Assembly: GCA_002477595.1 (NCBI GenBank)
Contig: DLQN01000007.1
Location: forward strand, 1 to 7,944
DNA from: Roseivirga sp. UBA7431
Lineage (GTDB): Bacteria; Bacteroidota; Bacteroidia; Cytophagales; Cyclobacteriaceae
Reading direction: 5' to 3'
DNA length: 7,944 nucleotides
Made by a program: the position numbers and the translations under genes. Each line of letters opens with the position of its first letter. Position 1 is the first letter of the stretch. Of the stretch, positions 7,154 through 7,944 are shown piece after piece. Under the pieces are notes generated by a model, which made no database searches, was not told the origin of the DNA, and saw only the letters and a list, made by a program, of their open reading frames with translations.

Positions 7154-7528
7154 CTATTCATCCTTGTCTTTCAAATTATCTTCAACATGCTGCATCAATG
7201 ATTCGAAGTCATTAATATCCATATCGTTTTCCTTAGCGAAAAATGAAACGAGCTTTTGGAACGATCCACCGAAATAGCCTCCAATAAAGTTCTTGAGATA
7301 GAAATTACTGTAAGTCGTTTTGTCAATGATTGGAAAGTACTCGTGTGTTTTACCATAGGCCTTATAGCTTACAAAGCCCTTTTTTTCAAGAATTCTGATG
7401 ATGGTAGACACAGTATTGTAAGCTGGTTTGGGTTCAGACATTTTAGCTAATACATCTTTTACAAATCCTTTTTCGATTTGCCAAAGTATTTGCATTACCT
7501 GTTCCTCTGCCTTTGTCAATTCCTTCAT
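7154..7528 (-). CDS. BlaI/MecI/CopY-family transcriptional repressor
   Basis: The 124-residue product matches BlaI-family length and layout. A winged helix-turn-helix fills residues 1-75, opening with LTKAEEQVMQILW and with a recognition helix in AYNTVSTIIRILEKKG (36-51); wing residues are in SYKAYGKTHEYFP (54-66). A C-terminal dimerisation region covers about 76-124. BlaI dimers bind dyad operators and are inactivated when the partner M56 peptidase is triggered. In staphylococcal BlaI/MecI cleavage falls at an Asn-Phe bond; the aligned position here reads SFF (95-97), with no Asn. The gene is the first of a two-gene unit with the M56 peptidase, and its own upstream region carries two BlaI-like dyads, predicting autorepression. 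No Shine-Dalgarno precedes the ATG at 7528, but the start is where the family begins. Confidence 0.95.
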   Translation of the reverse strand: MKELTKAEEQVMQILWQIEKGFVKDVLAKMSEPKPAYNTVSTIIRILEKKGFVSYKAYGKTHEYFPIIDKTTYSNFYLKNFIGGYFGGSFQKLVSFFAKENDMDINDFESLMQHVEDNLKDKDE

Positions 7529-7539
7529 AACTATTAGTT
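7529..7539. promoter_or_regulatory. Short dyad touching the blaI start codon
   Basis: AACTA-T-TAGTT uses the same half-sites as the two upstream dyads but with a 1-bp instead of a 6-bp spacer, and it abuts the blaI ATG inside the predicted leader. Spacing differs from the other sites, so it may be a weaker operator, a leader hairpin too small to matter, or chance. Confidence 0.35.
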
Positions 7540-7553
7540 TAGATACTCTTAAT

Positions 7554-7584
7554 CAATTATACAACTATCCAACTAGTTTACAAA
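7554..7584 (-). promoter_or_regulatory. Promoter of the blaI-M56 unit (-33 TTTG, -7 TATAATTG)
   Basis: On the minus strand TTTG (7581-7584) is followed after exactly 19 bp by TATAATTG (7554-7561), which differs at one base from the Bacteroidota consensus TTTG-N19-TAnnTTTG. Transcription would begin near 7548-7551, leaving a leader of about 20 nt before the blaI ATG. Element sequence, spacing and location agree. Confidence 0.65.
7563..7578. promoter_or_regulatory. Candidate BlaI operator 1, inside the promoter spacer
   Basis: The site is AACTA (7563-7567), six bases, then TAGTT (7574-7578). The inner ACTA-N6-TAGT spans 14 bp, the geometry I recall for BlaI/MecI operators (ACTACA-N2-TGTAGT). 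It sits wholly within the 19 bp between the -33 and -7 elements, so a bound dimer would block RNA polymerase. Confidence 0.6.
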
Positions 7585-7598
7585 CTAGCTAGTTAGTT
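7583..7598. promoter_or_regulatory. Candidate BlaI operator 2, at the -33 element
   Basis: AACTA (7583-7587), six bases, then TAGTT (7594-7598) repeats the layout of the neighbouring site, with centres 20 bp apart, about two helical turns. It overlaps the upstream edge of the -33 TTTG. A second symmetry, CTAGTTT-AC-AAACTAG (7573-7588), bridges the two sites. Confidence 0.58.
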
Positions 7599-7618
7599 TT
7601 TATTCAATTCTGATTAGT

Positions 7619-7944
7619 TTAATATTGCGTAAGGGCGAATGATATGATGTTCGCTCCCATGCGTAAAGCTTTTAATCTTACCTCTTCCGGGTCATTGTGA
7701 ATTCGTTTGTCCTCCCAGCCATTCCCTAAATCTGATTCATAAGAATAGAAGCACACGAGCTTTCCTTCATAAATCAAGCCAAAACCTTGGGGTGGTTTAT
7801 TGTCGTGTTCATGAATTTTTGGCAGGCCTTTATCGAACTTAAATTTTTGGTCATAGATAGGGTGGTCGAATGGCAATTGAACGAACTCTAGCTCTGGAAA
7901 TATCTTCTTCATTTCTAGCTGAATGTAGGTGTCTAGGCCATAAT
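7619..7944 (-). CDS. DUF4159-domain protein, C-terminal part (5' end outside the window)
   Basis: The visible 107 residues end at a TAA (7619-7621). The frame stays open to the right edge, reading YGLDTYIQLE before the Met at 7910-7912, so that Met is internal and the gene is cut by the window. The sequence resembles the C-terminal end of DUF4159: FDHPIYDQKF, GLPKIHEHD, PPQGFGLIYEGKLVCFYS, SDLGNGWED, and a final NIISFALTQY. DUF4159 proteins are of uncertain function; some are thought to have an amidotransferase-like fold and are found in Bacteroidota near MoxR/DUF58 genes, recalled and not tested here. It is read in the same direction as blaI, 90 bp upstream of it. That gap holds a separate blaI promoter, so the two are probably distinct units, with possible read-through. 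Confidence 0.85.
   Translation of the reverse strand, partial: YGLDTYIQLEMKKIFPELEFVQLPFDHPIYDQKFKFDKGLPKIHEHDNKPPQGFGLIYEGKLVCFYSYESDLGNGWEDKRIHNDPEEVRLKALRMGANIISFALTQY

Noticed and set aside
7154..7528. Beta-lactam resistance regulation
   Set aside because: No beta-lactamase gene is present and the M56 partner lacks a penicillin-binding sensor; family naming alone does not support a resistance role.
7619..7912. A complete 97-residue DUF4159 protein starting at 7912
   Set aside because: The frame continues to the right edge and the preceding residues fit the domain, so the Met is internal.

Overview
The window reads as chromosomal DNA of a Bacteroidota bacterium, probably in or near the Cytophagales. 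The support is a Bacteroidota-like SMC, a BlaI/M56-TonB pair, a DUF4159 protein, promoter-like TTTG/TAnnTTTG elements, few Shine-Dalgarno sequences and an AT-rich composition. The genus cannot be fixed from this sequence. Gene packing is very tight: the longest gene-free stretch is 90 bp, and no RNA gene, CRISPR array, insertion sequence or convincing terminator was seen.

Left part (1-5328). The C-terminal end of an unrecognised plus-strand gene runs in from the left edge and meets a leftward cluster tail to tail. In transcription order that cluster is smc (1177-residue chromosome-organising ATPase), an exported SGNH/GDSL hydrolase (22 bp gap) and an exported cyanophycinase-like S51 serine peptidase (ATGA overlap). 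They are probably one transcript, although the two secreted hydrolases have no evident link to chromosome segregation.

Middle (5329-5849). A 68-bp divergent spacer separates smc from a small rightward gene for an N-terminally membrane-anchored protein. The spacer holds a perfect 12-bp palindrome flanked by two back-to-back candidate -7 elements. The small gene again ends in a 4-bp tail-to-tail overlap, this time with the M56 gene.

Right part (5846-7944). A leftward BlaI-family repressor gene is followed 6 bp later by an M56 (BlaR1-like) membrane metallopeptidase whose C-terminus is a TonB-like domain rather than a penicillin-binding sensor. The 90-bp region upstream of blaI is the richest regulatory stretch in the window. 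It has a TTTG-N19-TATAATTG promoter overlaid by two AACTA-N6-TAGTT dyads of BlaI/MecI-like geometry, plus a shorter dyad at the start codon, and it predicts autorepression of the pair. The last gene, cut by the right edge, is the C-terminal part of a DUF4159 protein.

Nothing here is a clear-cut new defence or biosynthetic system. The best leads are the blaI operator architecture, the BlaI/M56-TonB signalling pair with a non-canonical cleavage region, and the SMC head with a substituted Q-loop.
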